From the NCBI RefSeq assembly GCF_900186585.1, contig NZ_FYDD01000002.1, positions 124,001-188,000 of the forward strand: a stretch of 64,000 nt of DNA, written 5' to 3'. A program made the position numbers and the translations under genes. Position 1 is the stretch's first letter. Every line of letters starts with the position of its first letter. Source of the stretch: Massiliimalia timonensis. GTDB taxonomy: Bacteria > Bacillota > Clostridia > Oscillospirales > Ruminococcaceae. Under the pieces are notes generated by a model, which did not search any database, was not told the DNA's origin, and saw only the letters and a program-made list of their open reading frames with translations. Shown here one piece after another: positions 8,201-16,185 of the stretch.

Positions 8201-8443
8201 ACCACAGGAAGAAGGAAAGATAGCTGCATTCGATAGAAGCGTTGCCTTTCAATATTGGAATATAGCAGGCTGTTTATGGGATCAGACGTATTTTTTCATC
8301 GGGAACAGCCTTTGCTGTCCCATCCTTTCAGATCCACTACCAAGACTGTCCATTTGGCAAACTCAGGATATTATGGTGATGGTGAAACTATAACAAGAGC
8401 ATAAAAGAGGATGGAACGATGCCTTTAACAGCAATGGGAAAAT
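8201..8443. other. Untranslated stretch after nspC without recognised gene
   Basis: No convincing reading frame. Two overlapping inverted repeats are visible: AGGCTGTT 8267-8274 with AACAGCCT 8304-8311, and GGGAACAGC 8301-8309 with GCTGTCCC 8314-8321. They cannot form at the same time. The stretch is probably the 3' untranslated region of the polyamine transcript. Confidence 0.5.
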
Positions 8444-8483
8444 AAAGCCAGCAGAGATGAATTTCTCTGCTGGCTTTGCTTTT
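8444..8483 (+). terminator. Terminator of polyamine operon
   Basis: A 14-bp perfect stem (AAAGCCAGCAGAGA 8444-8457 with 8464-8477), a 6-nt loop, and a short T-rich tail (GCTTTTC). It lies about 245 nt downstream of nspC. Confidence 0.8.
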
Positions 8484-8683
8484 CAATATTTAAAAAATCA
8501 AGCATATAATAAATTGACCCTGTAGCAAAACACATTTTCTCACGTTTTTGGAACAAAACCCCCGCTTTATATACTGCCAAATAATAAACTTTCATACGTC
8601 AAAAATTCAAGAAATGCAAGGATATGGGAAAAACATGAAGTTGCCTATGCATAAAACGGGCAGCAAGTAGTTAGAAAGTATAG

Positions 8684-8718
8684 AAAAGCCGCATAAACGC
8701 TAGGTTTATACGGCTTTT
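8684..8718 (-). terminator. Terminator of tRNA-Ser
   Basis: Inverted repeat 8684-8698 with 8704-8718. Read on the minus strand it pairs fully if one G-U wobble is allowed, whereas the plus-strand reading has a C/A mismatch. That points to selection on the minus-strand transcript, directly downstream of the tRNA. Confidence 0.8.
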
Positions 8719-8721
8719 CGC

Positions 8722-8813
8722 TGGCGGAGATGAAGGGATTTGAACCCTTGCACCGGCAAAACCGGCCTACCGGATTTCGAATCCGGACCCTTCAACCGCT
8801 TGGGTACATCTCC
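8722..8813 (-). tRNA. tRNA-Ser (anticodon CGA)
   Basis: A 92-nt class II tRNA with acceptor arm GGAGATG/CATCTCC, encoded 3' CCA (complement at 8722-8724), a long variable arm (GGCCGG/CCGG type) and T-loop GGTTCAAATCC. The anticodon stem CCGGA/TCCGG encloses the loop TTCGAAA, giving anticodon CGA, which reads UCG (Ser). It is a single gene with its own terminator. The neighbours, nspC on the left and the prsA-like gene on the right, lie on the other strand. Confidence 0.95.
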
Positions 8814-8925
8814 ACAATAGTAGGTTGCCAGGCCTTATCCACCTTTACTATCACATAAAAAATTTGCACAGGCAACGTCATTTATTATATACTATTTTTC
8901 CTCAAGTTGCAAGCTTTTCCCGAAT

Positions 8926-8954
8926 TTGTTTTTTTAAAGGGGATATGCTATAAT
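8926..8954 (+). promoter_or_regulatory. Promoter upstream of PrsA-like gene
   Basis: TTGTTT 8926-8931, a 17-nt spacer and TATAAT 8949-8954, giving a leader of about 180 nt. The leader contains a GAAGAC/GTCTTC hairpin at 8973-8996. A possible second promoter is TTGTTA 9056-9061, an 18-nt spacer and TATGAT 9080-9085, whose spacer overlaps an inverted repeat (9053-9079). Confidence 0.55.
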
Positions 8955-9141
8955 AACCTCACGGCGTGAACAGAAGACTGGTTTTGCAAGGTCTTCGGCG
9001 TTTGAGAGAACATTTTATCATGATTCAGGGCAATCACTTCTGTGTTTGTGCCACTTTGTTACACTTCGCACAACAAAGTTATGATAGAATAAGCGCAAAC
9101 TTTCAACAGAAAAAATTTGATGAGAAATGGAGACTTATCAT

Positions 9142-10119
9142 ATGAAAATTTTTAAAAAGGCTTCCTGCTTAGCAGCGGGAGTTGTGCTTTCGGTTAGCAT
9201 TCTGGCGGGATGCGGCGCTTCAGACCTGAACGCTGCAGTCCTGAACATCAACGGACAGGATGTGTCCGGTGCAGAACTTCGCTATTTTTTGAATAATTAT
9301 CAGGCCATGTATGATTCCGGCGACAGCAGTTACTGGGAAACAAATTCAGATCAGTTCGTTTCTGTCAAAACTCAGGCTACACAGGACGTAATTTATGGGT
9401 ATGCGATCCGTGAGTTGGCAAAGCAGGAAGGTGTGGAATTGACTGACGAGGAGAAGCAGAGCATTGAGGATAATGTCTCAGCGTTAAAAGCAAATTATGA
9501 CAGCGAAGAAGCACTAGAAGAGGCGTTGGAGCAGAGCCACCTGACTTTGGATGTATATCGTTCCCAGCAAGAAATCTCACTCTTGAATGAACGCCTTTTT
9601 GAAAAATTTTATGGTGAAAAAACGATAGAGAGCATTGATGATAAAACATGGTATTGCACCAAACATATTTTAGTGAAATTTGCAGATGAAAACGCAAGTA
9701 AACACACAGAGGAAAAAGAAGCGGCGGAAAAACTGCTAAAACGCGCACAGTCTGGCGAGGATTTTGACACCCTCATCGAAGAATACGGAGAGGATCCTGG
9801 TATGAGCCAGAGCCCGCAGGGATATTATCTTGATGCGAATGGACAAACCCCAGATGGGAGCAGCTTTGTAACAGAATATACAGAAGCATCCAAATCGTTG
9901 GAGATCGGAGAGATCAGCGGCTTGGTGGAATCCAGCTACGGGTACCATATCATTAAGCGCCTGCCGTTGGATATGGAGTATATCAAAGAAAATGTTTCAC
10001 AATTTGCTCCTGATGATTTTAACGAAGAATATACAGCTAAGCTGACTGATTTGATGAATCAGATGGATATTGAATACACAAACGCATATAAGAAGATCAC
10101 CTATAAGACTTATCAATAA
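9142..10119 (+). CDS. PrsA-like peptidyl-prolyl isomerase lipoprotein
   Basis: A 325-residue secreted foldase predicted to assist folding of exported proteins at the outer face of the membrane. A lipoprotein signal is clear: KK, a hydrophobic run, then LAGC with the lipidated Cys24. A SurA-like N-terminal helical domain is followed by a parvulin domain at about residues 172-270, with the characteristic KHILVKF, GEDPG and SSYGYHIIK segments. The start is ATG 9142, with GGAG at 9129-9132 as ribosome-binding site; an ATG at 9127 overlaps that site. Its leader holds two promoter candidates and an inverted repeat. Confidence 0.9.
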   Translation: MKIFKKASCLAAGVVLSVSILAGCGASDLNAAVLNINGQDVSGAELRYFLNNYQAMYDSGDSSYWETNSDQFVSVKTQATQDVIYGYAIRELAKQEGVELTDEEKQSIEDNVSALKANYDSEEALEEALEQSHLTLDVYRSQQEISLLNERLFEKFYGEKTIESIDDKTWYCTKHILVKFADENASKHTEEKEAAEKLLKRAQSGEDFDTLIEEYGEDPGMSQSPQGYYLDANGQTPDGSSFVTEYTEASKSLEIGEISGLVESSYGYHIIKRLPLDMEYIKENVSQFAPDDFNEEYTAKLTDLMNQMDIEYTNAYKKITYKTYQ

Positions 10120-10135
10120 CGAGGGAGAAAACGAA

Positions 10136-10606
10136 ATGAGAAGAGCCGAACTGGCATTGCCCTCAGAGGAATGCCGCGCCGTATTAAAAAGGGGCGATTA
10201 TGGGACGATTGCCATGCTGGGCGCTGACGGGGCGCCTTATGCGGTGCCGGTGAACTATTACTACCACGAACAGGAGAACGCGCTGTTTTTTCACTGTGCG
10301 GAAGAAGGGGAAAAGCTTGACGCCCTGCGGCACTGTGACAGGGTTTGTTTTACGGTGGTGGAGCAATATCAAACTGTTCCAGAAAAACTGACCAGTCATT
10401 TCCAATGCGTTATCGTGAAGGGAAAGGTGTCACTCATCACAGACCATGCCCAGCGCGCCCGGCGCTTGGAAGAGCTTTGTCTGCGATTTTGTTCTAAGGC
10501 CCTGACAAAAGAGCAGATCCGCGATAAGGCACAGGGCGGCGCCGGAAAAACGATGGTAGTGCAAATCGAGGTCCTGGAATTGACTGGAAAGGGAAAGCGC
10601 ACATGA
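10136..10606 (+). CDS. Pyridoxamine 5'-phosphate oxidase-fold flavin-binding protein (NimA-like)
   Basis: A 156-residue split-barrel protein of the small FMN-binding group that includes NimA-type 5-nitroimidazole reductases. The segment GDYGTIAMLGADGAPYAVPVNYYY, split here by the strand turn after GADG, is the typical first hairpin, and a conserved FHCAEEGEKLD segment follows. Family members bind FMN, heme or F420, so the cofactor and substrate are unknown here. The start is ATG 10136 with GAGGGAG at 10121-10127; an in-frame ATG 66 nt upstream lies inside the prsA-like gene. The stop overlaps the next start by 4 nt, so it is coupled to the GNAT gene. Confidence 0.85.
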   Translation: MRRAELALPSEECRAVLKRGDYGTIAMLGADGAPYAVPVNYYYHEQENALFFHCAEEGEKLDALRHCDRVCFTVVEQYQTVPEKLTSHFQCVIVKGKVSLITDHAQRARRLEELCLRFCSKALTKEQIRDKAQGGAGKTMVVQIEVLELTGKGKRT

Positions 10607-11589
10607 TCCTCCGGGAATATTGTAGCTCAGATTGCCGGGAAACGATGGAACTGTTTTATGATACGGTCCATCGGGTCAACAGGCTAGATTATACCTCCGA
10701 GCAGGTGGAGGCATGGGCGCCTGCAGACCGTGACAGCGCAGCATGGAATGACTCTTTTTTCGGCCATTTTGCAGTTGTAGCTGTACAGTCTGAAAAAATC
10801 ATTGGTTTTGCAGATCTGACAAAGGACGGTTATCTGGACAGGCTGTATGTCCATGCAGACCATCAGCGTCAAGGGGTGGCTTTTGCGTTGTTGTCCTGTT
10901 TGGAAAGAGAAGCCAGAAAACGAGCGATTTCGTTTATTGAAACACATGCTTCGGTCACCGCCAAGCCTTTTTTTGAAAAATACGGATATGAAACGTTCCG
11001 GGAGCAAAGCGTGGTGCGGAAAGGGCAGACGCTGACGAACTTTGTCATGAGAAAAAATATGGCTTTTTCTCCTCTGCTGTTTAAAGTCCGGCAGGAAAGA
11101 GAAGAGGATCATCCAGCGGTTTATCAGGTGATCAAGCGGGCCTTTGAAGAAGCGGAGCATGCAGATGGCAATGAACAGGAGCTGGTAGAGGCGCTGCGCA
11201 GCAGCAATGCTTTTCTGCCTCAGCTTTCTTTGGTGGCGGAATGCGCAGGGGAGATCATTGGATATATCCTGTTTACGAAAGTGAAGATCAATACCGCGGT
11301 GGAGTTAGCGCTGGCGCCTTTGGCGGTGCTGCCTATGTATCAACGGAAAGGTGTTGGCAAAGCCCTGATGGAAAAAGGCCACTGTATCGCCAGAAAGCTG
11401 GGTTTTCATTGCTGCATTGTTTTAGGGAGTGAGAAATATTATCCCAAAGCTGGGTATCTGCCTGCCGGAAAATTTGGGATTTCCGCCCCATTCGAGGTGC
11501 CGGATCAAAACTTTATGGTATTAAAATTGTGCGAGGATGCTGTCCTGCCCAGCGGTACGGTCCTGTACGCCGAAGAATTTGGCCTTTGA
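10603..11589 (+). CDS. Tandem-domain GNAT N-acetyltransferase
   Basis: A 328-residue protein with two complete GNAT domains. The first (about 1-150) has an acetyl-CoA loop HQRQGVA, and the second (about 165-328, YhbS-like) has YQRKGVGKAL. Each shows the beta4-alpha3 R/Q-x-x-G-x-G/A signature, so both may bind acetyl-CoA, although the first loop is less canonical. The acceptor is unknown. It is translationally coupled (ATGA) to the flavin-binding protein. A bidirectional terminator separates it from the convergent mntP. Confidence 0.88.
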   Translation: MILREYCSSDCRETMELFYDTVHRVNRLDYTSEQVEAWAPADRDSAAWNDSFFGHFAVVAVQSEKIIGFADLTKDGYLDRLYVHADHQRQGVAFALLSCLEREARKRAISFIETHASVTAKPFFEKYGYETFREQSVVRKGQTLTNFVMRKNMAFSPLLFKVRQEREEDHPAVYQVIKRAFEEAEHADGNEQELVEALRSSNAFLPQLSLVAECAGEIIGYILFTKVKINTAVELALAPLAVLPMYQRKGVGKALMEKGHCIARKLGFHCCIVLGSEKYYPKAGYLPAGKFGISAPFEVPDQNFMVLKLCEDAVLPSGTVLYAEEFGL

Positions 11590-11647
11590 CCAGTTTTAGC
11601 TCGTCAAGGCCTGGGCGCAGCTTTAACAGGAAACCAAACAGAGAAAA

Positions 11648-11686
11648 GGGATATTCTGATAAGTCCTATCAGAATATCCCTTTTTT
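11648..11686 (+). terminator. Bidirectional terminator between GNAT and mntP
   Basis: A 14-bp perfect stem (GGGATATTCTGATA 11648-11661 with 11667-11680), a 5-nt loop, T6 on the plus side and an A-rich run on the other flank. It serves the convergent GNAT gene and the queA-tgt-mntP transcript. Confidence 0.9.
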
Positions 11687-11710
11687 GACAGATAAAAAAT
11701 CATGCGCTGT

Positions 11711-12271
11711 TCATGCTGCCAAAAGTCCGTCTAAAAGCACCTTGGCGGCGATCCCTAACAGCAAGATCCCGCCAAAGATACCAGCCTTTTTATTTAACAG
11801 CGTGCCGATTTTATGTCCTACATACACAGAGGCAAAGGAGATAACAAAAGTGGTTGCCGCGATCAGACATACCGCCATGAAAATATTGACCTGCATCGCG
11901 CTGAAGCTGACACCCACCGCCAGCGCGTCAATACTGGTCGCGATGGCTTGGATCAGCAAAAGGCGGAACGTCATCTTTTTACATTCTACCTTATCCTCTT
12001 CGGTGGCGGCATCGTAGATCATTTTCCCGCCAAGGATCAGGAAAATGGCAGACACGATCCAAAAACTGTATTTAGAAAGGATCCCAACGAATAAAGAGCC
12101 GGCAAAAAAACCGATCAGCGGCATGATCCCCTGAAAGCTCCCGAAAAAAAGCGCATCCGCCAGCGCGTGCCGGGCCTTTAAAGGGTTTGTACACATCCCG
12201 TTTGAAATAGAAACACAACAGGCGTCCATTGACAGCCCGATCCCTATGATGATGATTTCCAGAATTCCCAC
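11711..12271 (-). CDS. mntP: Manganese efflux pump MntP
   Basis: A 186-residue six-helix membrane protein of the MntP (YebN) family that exports Mn2+. The conserved membrane aspartates are visible as Asp16 in LSMDACCVS and in the repeat-related TSIDALAVG. The start is GTG, with GGAGG 9 nt before it on the minus strand. It lies 51 nt downstream of tgt and probably shares the queA-tgt transcript. I see no yybP-ykoY manganese riboswitch in the short gap. Confidence 0.93.
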   Translation of the reverse strand: MGILEIIIIGIGLSMDACCVSISNGMCTNPLKARHALADALFFGSFQGIMPLIGFFAGSLFVGILSKYSFWIVSAIFLILGGKMIYDAATEEDKVECKKMTFRLLLIQAIATSIDALAVGVSFSAMQVNIFMAVCLIAATTFVISFASVYVGHKIGTLLNKKAGIFGGILLLGIAAKVLLDGLLAA

Positions 12272-12322
12272 GTTCCCAAACCTCCAATGATAACTGTCTG
12301 CACGGAATATCCGTTTAATGAT

Positions 12323-13453
12323 TTATATTCTGGTGTCCAGCAGAACAGAATACTTTTCACGGAATTCGGAAAATCTTCCCTGTTCTAACGCTTCTCGGAT
12401 CTTTTCCATCAGGGTATTGTAAAAATAAAGGTTATGCATGACGGCAAGCCGCATAGCAAGCATTTCGTTGGCCTTGAACAAATGCCTAAGGTATGCGCGG
12501 GAATGCCGGCGGCAGGTCGGACAGTCGCATGACTCGTCGATCGGCGCGTCGTCTTTTTGATATTTGGCGTTCATGATGTTGCGGATCCCGCTCCAGGTGT
12601 TCAGATGCCCGTGCCGGGCATTCCGGCTTGGCATCACGCAGTCAAACAGGTCTACGCCGCGCGCGACCCCTTCGATGATATTTCCGGGCGTTCCTACCCC
12701 CATTAAATAGCGAGGTTTGTTCTGCGGCATATGCGGGGTGACAACATCCAAGATGCGGTACATATCCTGCGTGGGTTCCCCGACAGCCAGCCCGCCGATC
12801 GCGTAGCCATCCAGGTCGAGTTTTGCGATCTCTTCCATATGGGCGACGCGCAGATCCTCAAAAACACAGCCTTGATTGATCCCGAACAGCATTTGGTGGG
12901 GGTTGATGGTATCGTGCCGGGCATTTAAGCGTTCCATCTCCTCCTTGCAGCGGTACAGCCAGCGGGTGGTCCGCTCACAGGAGTGCTTAGAGTATTCATG
13001 GGTGGAGGGGTTTTCCACACATTCATCAAAAGCCATGGCAATGGTAGAGGCAAGATGGGACTGGATGCGCATGCTTTCTTCCGGTCCCATGAAAATTTTC
13101 CTGCCGTCTACATGGGAGTTAAAGTAAACGCCCTCTTCCTTGATTTTCCGCAGGGAGGCCAAGGAAAACACCTGGAACCCGCCGCTGTCAGTCAAGATCG
13201 GCCGTTCCCAGCCCATGAAGCGGTGCAGGCCGCCCATTTCATAAATCAAATCATCTCCGGGCCGGACATGCAGGTGATAGGTATTGCACAGCTCCACCTG
13301 ACATTTCAGATCGACCAGATCGTAGGAGGAGATCCCTCCTTTGATCGCCGCAGCTGTGCCGACATTCATAAAAGCAGGAGTCTGCACGGTGCCGTGTACT
13401 GTTTTAAATTCGCCGCGCCGGGCATTTCCTTCTTGTTTCAGTAAGGTATACAT
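12323..13453 (-). CDS. tgt: tRNA-guanine transglycosylase
   Basis: A 376-residue enzyme that exchanges guanine-34 of GUN-anticodon tRNAs for preQ1. Visible signatures are DSGGFQVFSL (active-site Asp), GGLAVGEP, the LFDCVMPSRNARHG segment with the nucleophilic Asp, and the zinc site CDCPTC with a downstream His in RAYLRHL. Length is standard for the bacterial enzyme. It follows queA by 41 nt in the same direction, the common order of the queuosine genes. An AAAGGAC-type ribosome-binding site precedes the start. Confidence 0.97.
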   Translation of the reverse strand: MYTLLKQEGNARRGEFKTVHGTVQTPAFMNVGTAAAIKGGISSYDLVDLKCQVELCNTYHLHVRPGDDLIYEMGGLHRFMGWERPILTDSGGFQVFSLASLRKIKEEGVYFNSHVDGRKIFMGPEESMRIQSHLASTIAMAFDECVENPSTHEYSKHSCERTTRWLYRCKEEMERLNARHDTINPHQMLFGINQGCVFEDLRVAHMEEIAKLDLDGYAIGGLAVGEPTQDMYRILDVVTPHMPQNKPRYLMGVGTPGNIIEGVARGVDLFDCVMPSRNARHGHLNTWSGIRNIMNAKYQKDDAPIDESCDCPTCRRHSRAYLRHLFKANEMLAMRLAVMHNLYFYNTLMEKIREALEQGRFSEFREKYSVLLDTRI

Positions 13454-13494
13454 AGAAAGTCCTTTCTAAAATGGGGTGGTCACGAATGAGGGGA

Positions 13495-14526
13495 TTAAAG
13501 GATCAGCATGGCGTCGCCAAAGCTGAAAAAGCGGTATTTTTCTTCTACCGCCTGCCGGTAGGCCTCCATGGTATGTTCATAGCCGGCAAAGGCGCTCACT
13601 AACATGATCAAGGTGCTTTCGGGCAGGTGGAAATTGGTGATCAGGCCGTCCAATACCTTAAACTGATAGCCGGGATAGATGAAGATGTCGGTGTATCCTT
13701 CGCATTCTTCCAGAATACCGTTGTGAAAGGTAGCTACGCTTTCCAAGGTACGGCAGCTGGTGGTGCCCACAGCGATCACTCGGCCGCCATTTTCTTTGGT
13801 CTGCCGGATCAGACGCGCGGTTTCTCCCGGCAGGAAATAGTGCTCCGAATGCATTTTATGGTTGGTGACATCGTCGGCCTTTACCGGACGGAACGTCCCA
13901 AGCCCCACATGGAGCGTTACCTCTGCGATCTGGATCCCCTTTTCCTTGAGCTTTTGCATCAGCTCTTCGGTAAAATGAAGACCGGCGGTGGGGGCCGCCG
14001 CGGAACCCAGCTCTTTGGAATAGACAGTTTGGTACCGCTCTTTATCCTGTAGCTTTTCGGTGATATAAGGCGGCAGGGGCATTTGGCCGATCTCGTCCAG
14101 CGCGGTGAAAAAGTTTTTTTCACAGGAAAACCAGATTAGCCGGTTTCCATCGTCTTGTACCTTTACGACCTCACCGTGAAGCAGGCCGTTCCCAAATGAA
14201 AAACGGGCGCCCAACTTACAGCGCCTGCCGGGTTTGACTAAGCATTCCCACAACAGGGTTTCTTTCTGTTCTAATAAAAGCAGCTCCATCTGCACCCCGG
14301 TGTCTTCTTTGACGCCATAAAGCCGCGCAGGCAGAACGCGGGAGTTGTTCACCACTAAAAGATCTCCCGGTTTTAAAAAGTCAAGGATGTCATAAAAATG
14401 ATGATGGCCTACCTTCCCGGTAGCGCGGGAAAGGGTCATCAGCCGGGAATGGTCCCGTGGTTCTACCGGAGTTTGAGCAATCAACTCCTGCGGTAGGTCG
14501 TAATAAAAGTCGCTGGTTTTCATCAT
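13495..14526 (-). CDS. queA: tRNA preQ1(34) S-adenosylmethionine ribosyltransferase-isomerase
   Basis: A 343-residue enzyme that converts preQ1-tRNA to epoxyqueuosine-tRNA using SAM. Family blocks are [12 protein letters not shown] at the start, [37 protein letters not shown] and the C-terminal [15 protein letters not shown] 14526 is chosen because an AAAGGA ribosome-binding site precedes it; extending to 14553 would add residues not typical of the family. It is first of queA-tgt-mntP. No preQ1 riboswitch is recognisable upstream. Confidence 0.96.
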   Translation of the reverse strand: MMKTSDFYYDLPQELIAQTPVEPRDHSRLMTLSRATGKVGHHHFYDILDFLKPGDLLVVNNSRVLPARLYGVKEDTGVQMELLLLEQKETLLWECLVKPGRRCKLGARFSFGNGLLHGEVVKVQDDGNRLIWFSCEKNFFTALDEIGQMPLPPYITEKLQDKERYQTVYSKELGSAAAPTAGLHFTEELMQKLKEKGIQIAEVTLHVGLGTFRPVKADDVTNHKMHSEHYFLPGETARLIRQTKENGGRVIAVGTTSCRTLESVATFHNGILEECEGYTDIFIYPGYQFKVLDGLITNFHLPESTLIMLVSAFAGYEHTMEAYRQAVEEKYRFFSFGDAMLIL

Positions 14527-14610
14527 AGATCGGATCCTTTCCAAAACAGGCAAAACCGACTGTTTTAAGATAAATCAAATGAAAATAAGGGGAATGGGGC
14601 ACATAATCCC

Positions 14611-14636
14611 GTCAATCCGCATATGATAGGATTGAC
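14611..14636. repeat. Inverted repeat between divergent queA and lysine-leader promoters
   Basis: GTCAATCC (14611-14618) and GGATTGAC (14629-14636) are perfect complements separated by 10 nt. Their centres are 18 bp apart, close to two helical turns. There is no T-run, so a protein operator is more likely than a terminator. It may control queA; no regulator is identified. Confidence 0.5.
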
Positions 14637-14681
14637 CGTTCCCATAAAAAATAGAAGAAATAGAAAAAATAACTGAAAGAA

Positions 14682-14710
14682 TTGACAGTGTGTGCCTTCG
14701 GTGATATTAT
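14682..14710 (+). promoter_or_regulatory. Promoter of lysine riboswitch-asd-dapA-dapB
   Basis: TTGACA 14682-14687, a 17-nt spacer and TATTAT 14705-14710. An overlapping TATAAT at 14708-14713 would give a 20-nt spacer. The start point would fall about 15-20 nt before the riboswitch P1 helix. Confidence 0.8.
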
Positions 14711-14733
14711 AATAGTAAATTGAATAAAAGGCG

Positions 14734-14900
14734 GATAGAGGTCGCGGATTTTATGAGTAAAGCAAAGGAGACTGCCGAAGTCGTTTGATTTTGTGTTGAA
14801 AGGAAAATTTGCCGAAGGGGAACTGCTTCCGGCAGCGTTTGCCCTGAGCCTGTATTGAAGAAGTACAGGATTGTCATCAAGTTATTGATGGAGAGCTATC
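14734..14900 (+). promoter_or_regulatory. Lysine riboswitch (L-box) aptamer
   Basis: P1 forms between GATAG 14734-14738 and CTATC 14896-14900. The conserved core elements appear in order: AGAGGTCGC, AGTAAAG, GGAGACT, GCCGAAG (twice), a CTGCTTCCGGCAG hairpin and the closing TGTCATCA strand. The RNA sits directly upstream of asd, the first committed gene toward diaminopimelate and lysine, the classical position for this class. High lysine should favour the terminator at 14961 and lower asd-dapA-dapB expression. Confidence 0.92.
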
Positions 14901-14960
14901 GACGGAAAATGCTAAAAACAGAGTAGTATCGTCAACTTTTCCATTATATAATAAGATGAG

Positions 14961-14983
14961 CCGGTTTTCAACCGGTTTTTTTC
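14961..14983 (+). terminator. Expression-platform terminator of the lysine riboswitch
   Basis: CCGGTT 14961-14966 pairs with AACCGG 14970-14975 (3-nt loop) followed by seven T residues. It is placed 60 nt after the aptamer and 75 nt before asd, as expected for transcription attenuation. Confidence 0.85.
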
Positions 14984-15057
14984 ATATTTATTATGGATTC
15001 TCTGTCGGCGGATTTGTAACATTTATCTGTTTTTATTTTGGTTTGGAGGAATGAAAA

Positions 15058-16137
15058 ATGAAACACTATAATGTAGGGATCATTGGGGCAACCGGGATGG
15101 TTGGACAGCGCTTTGCGACCCTTTTAGAAAATCACCCATGGTTTACAGTGAAAGCACTGGCCGCGTCTTCCCGCAGCGCTGGGAAAACCTATGAAGAAGC
15201 CGTGGGAAACCGCTGGGCTATGCCAGCGCCGATGCCGCAGAGCATGAAGGATATGGTGGTTTTCGATGCGACCGCTGACATTGAAAAGGTCGCTTCTATG
15301 GTCGACTTCGTATTCTGTGCAGTCGATATGAAAAAAGACGAGATCCGCGCGTTAGAGGAAGCATATGCCAAGGCGGAATGCCCTGTTGTTTCCAATAACT
15401 CCGCGCACAGACATACACCGGACGTTCCGATGATCGTTCCGGAAATCAACGCAGACCACACTGCGATCATTCCGTCACAGCGCAAACGCTTGGGCACCAA
15501 ACGGGGATTTGTGGCGGTAAAATCCAACTGCTCCCTGCAAAGCTATGTTCCAGCGCTTCACCCATTGATGGAATACGGCATCACGAAGGTATTAGCCTGC
15601 ACCTACCAAGCAATTTCCGGCGCGGGAAAAACCTTTGAACGCTGGCCGGAAATGGTTGACAACCTGATCCCTTATATTGGCGGGGAAGAGGAAAAATCCG
15701 AGAAGGAACCGTTAAAACTTTGGGGAACGATCGAAGGCGATGTGATCGTAGATGCAAAGGGTCCGGCAATCACCACCCAATGCCTGCGTGTTCCTGTGAG
15801 CGACGGACACACAGCGGCTGTTTTCGTTTCTTTTAACCACAAGCCGAGCATTGAGGAGATCAAGGAAAAATGGGCTTCTTTCAGCGGCGAAGCACAGCGT
15901 TTGGAGCTGCCGAGCGCACCAAAACAGTTTTTGCATTATTTTGAAGAACCGGACCGTCCGCAGATCAAATCGGAACGGATGCTGGAAAATGGGATGGCGG
16001 TTTCCATCGGCCGGTTAAGGGAAGACAGCCAATACGACTATAAATTTGTATGCATGTCCCACAACACGCTTAGGGGCGCAGCCGGCGGCGCGGTCCTGTT
16101 GGCAGAGTTGTTGGCGGCACAGGGATACATGGACTGA
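15058..16137 (+). CDS. asd: Aspartate-semialdehyde dehydrogenase (archaeal/fungal-type)
   Basis: A 359-residue NADPH-dependent enzyme that reduces aspartyl phosphate to aspartate semialdehyde. The N-terminal GATGMVGQRF loop binds the nucleotide; the catalytic cysteine is Cys158 in SNCSLQSY. The wording of this motif and the GNRWAMPAP region resemble the archaeal/fungal subfamily rather than the common proteobacterial one. It is first in a riboswitch-controlled operon with dapA and dapB. Its product is also the aminopropyl donor for the carboxyspermidine-type dehydrogenase encoded at 5727, which links lysine and polyamine supply. GGAGG lies 9 nt before the ATG. Confidence 0.95.
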   Translation: MKHYNVGIIGATGMVGQRFATLLENHPWFTVKALAASSRSAGKTYEEAVGNRWAMPAPMPQSMKDMVVFDATADIEKVASMVDFVFCAVDMKKDEIRALEEAYAKAECPVVSNNSAHRHTPDVPMIVPEINADHTAIIPSQRKRLGTKRGFVAVKSNCSLQSYVPALHPLMEYGITKVLACTYQAISGAGKTFERWPEMVDNLIPYIGGEEEKSEKEPLKLWGTIEGDVIVDAKGPAITTQCLRVPVSDGHTAAVFVSFNHKPSIEEIKEKWASFSGEAQRLELPSAPKQFLHYFEEPDRPQIKSERMLENGMAVSIGRLREDSQYDYKFVCMSHNTLRGAAGGAVLLAELLAAQGYMD

Positions 16138-16185
16138 TTCGATGCCGTTTTTGCGGCAAAGCAAAGAAAGAAGGAGAACCCTGTT

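Noticed and set aside
12272-12322. Manganese (yybP-ykoY) riboswitch before mntP
   Set aside because: The 51-nt gap after tgt is too short and lacks the conserved core.
14527-14680. preQ1 riboswitch upstream of queA
   Set aside because: No preQ1-I or preQ1-II core is visible in the upstream sequence; only a simple inverted repeat.
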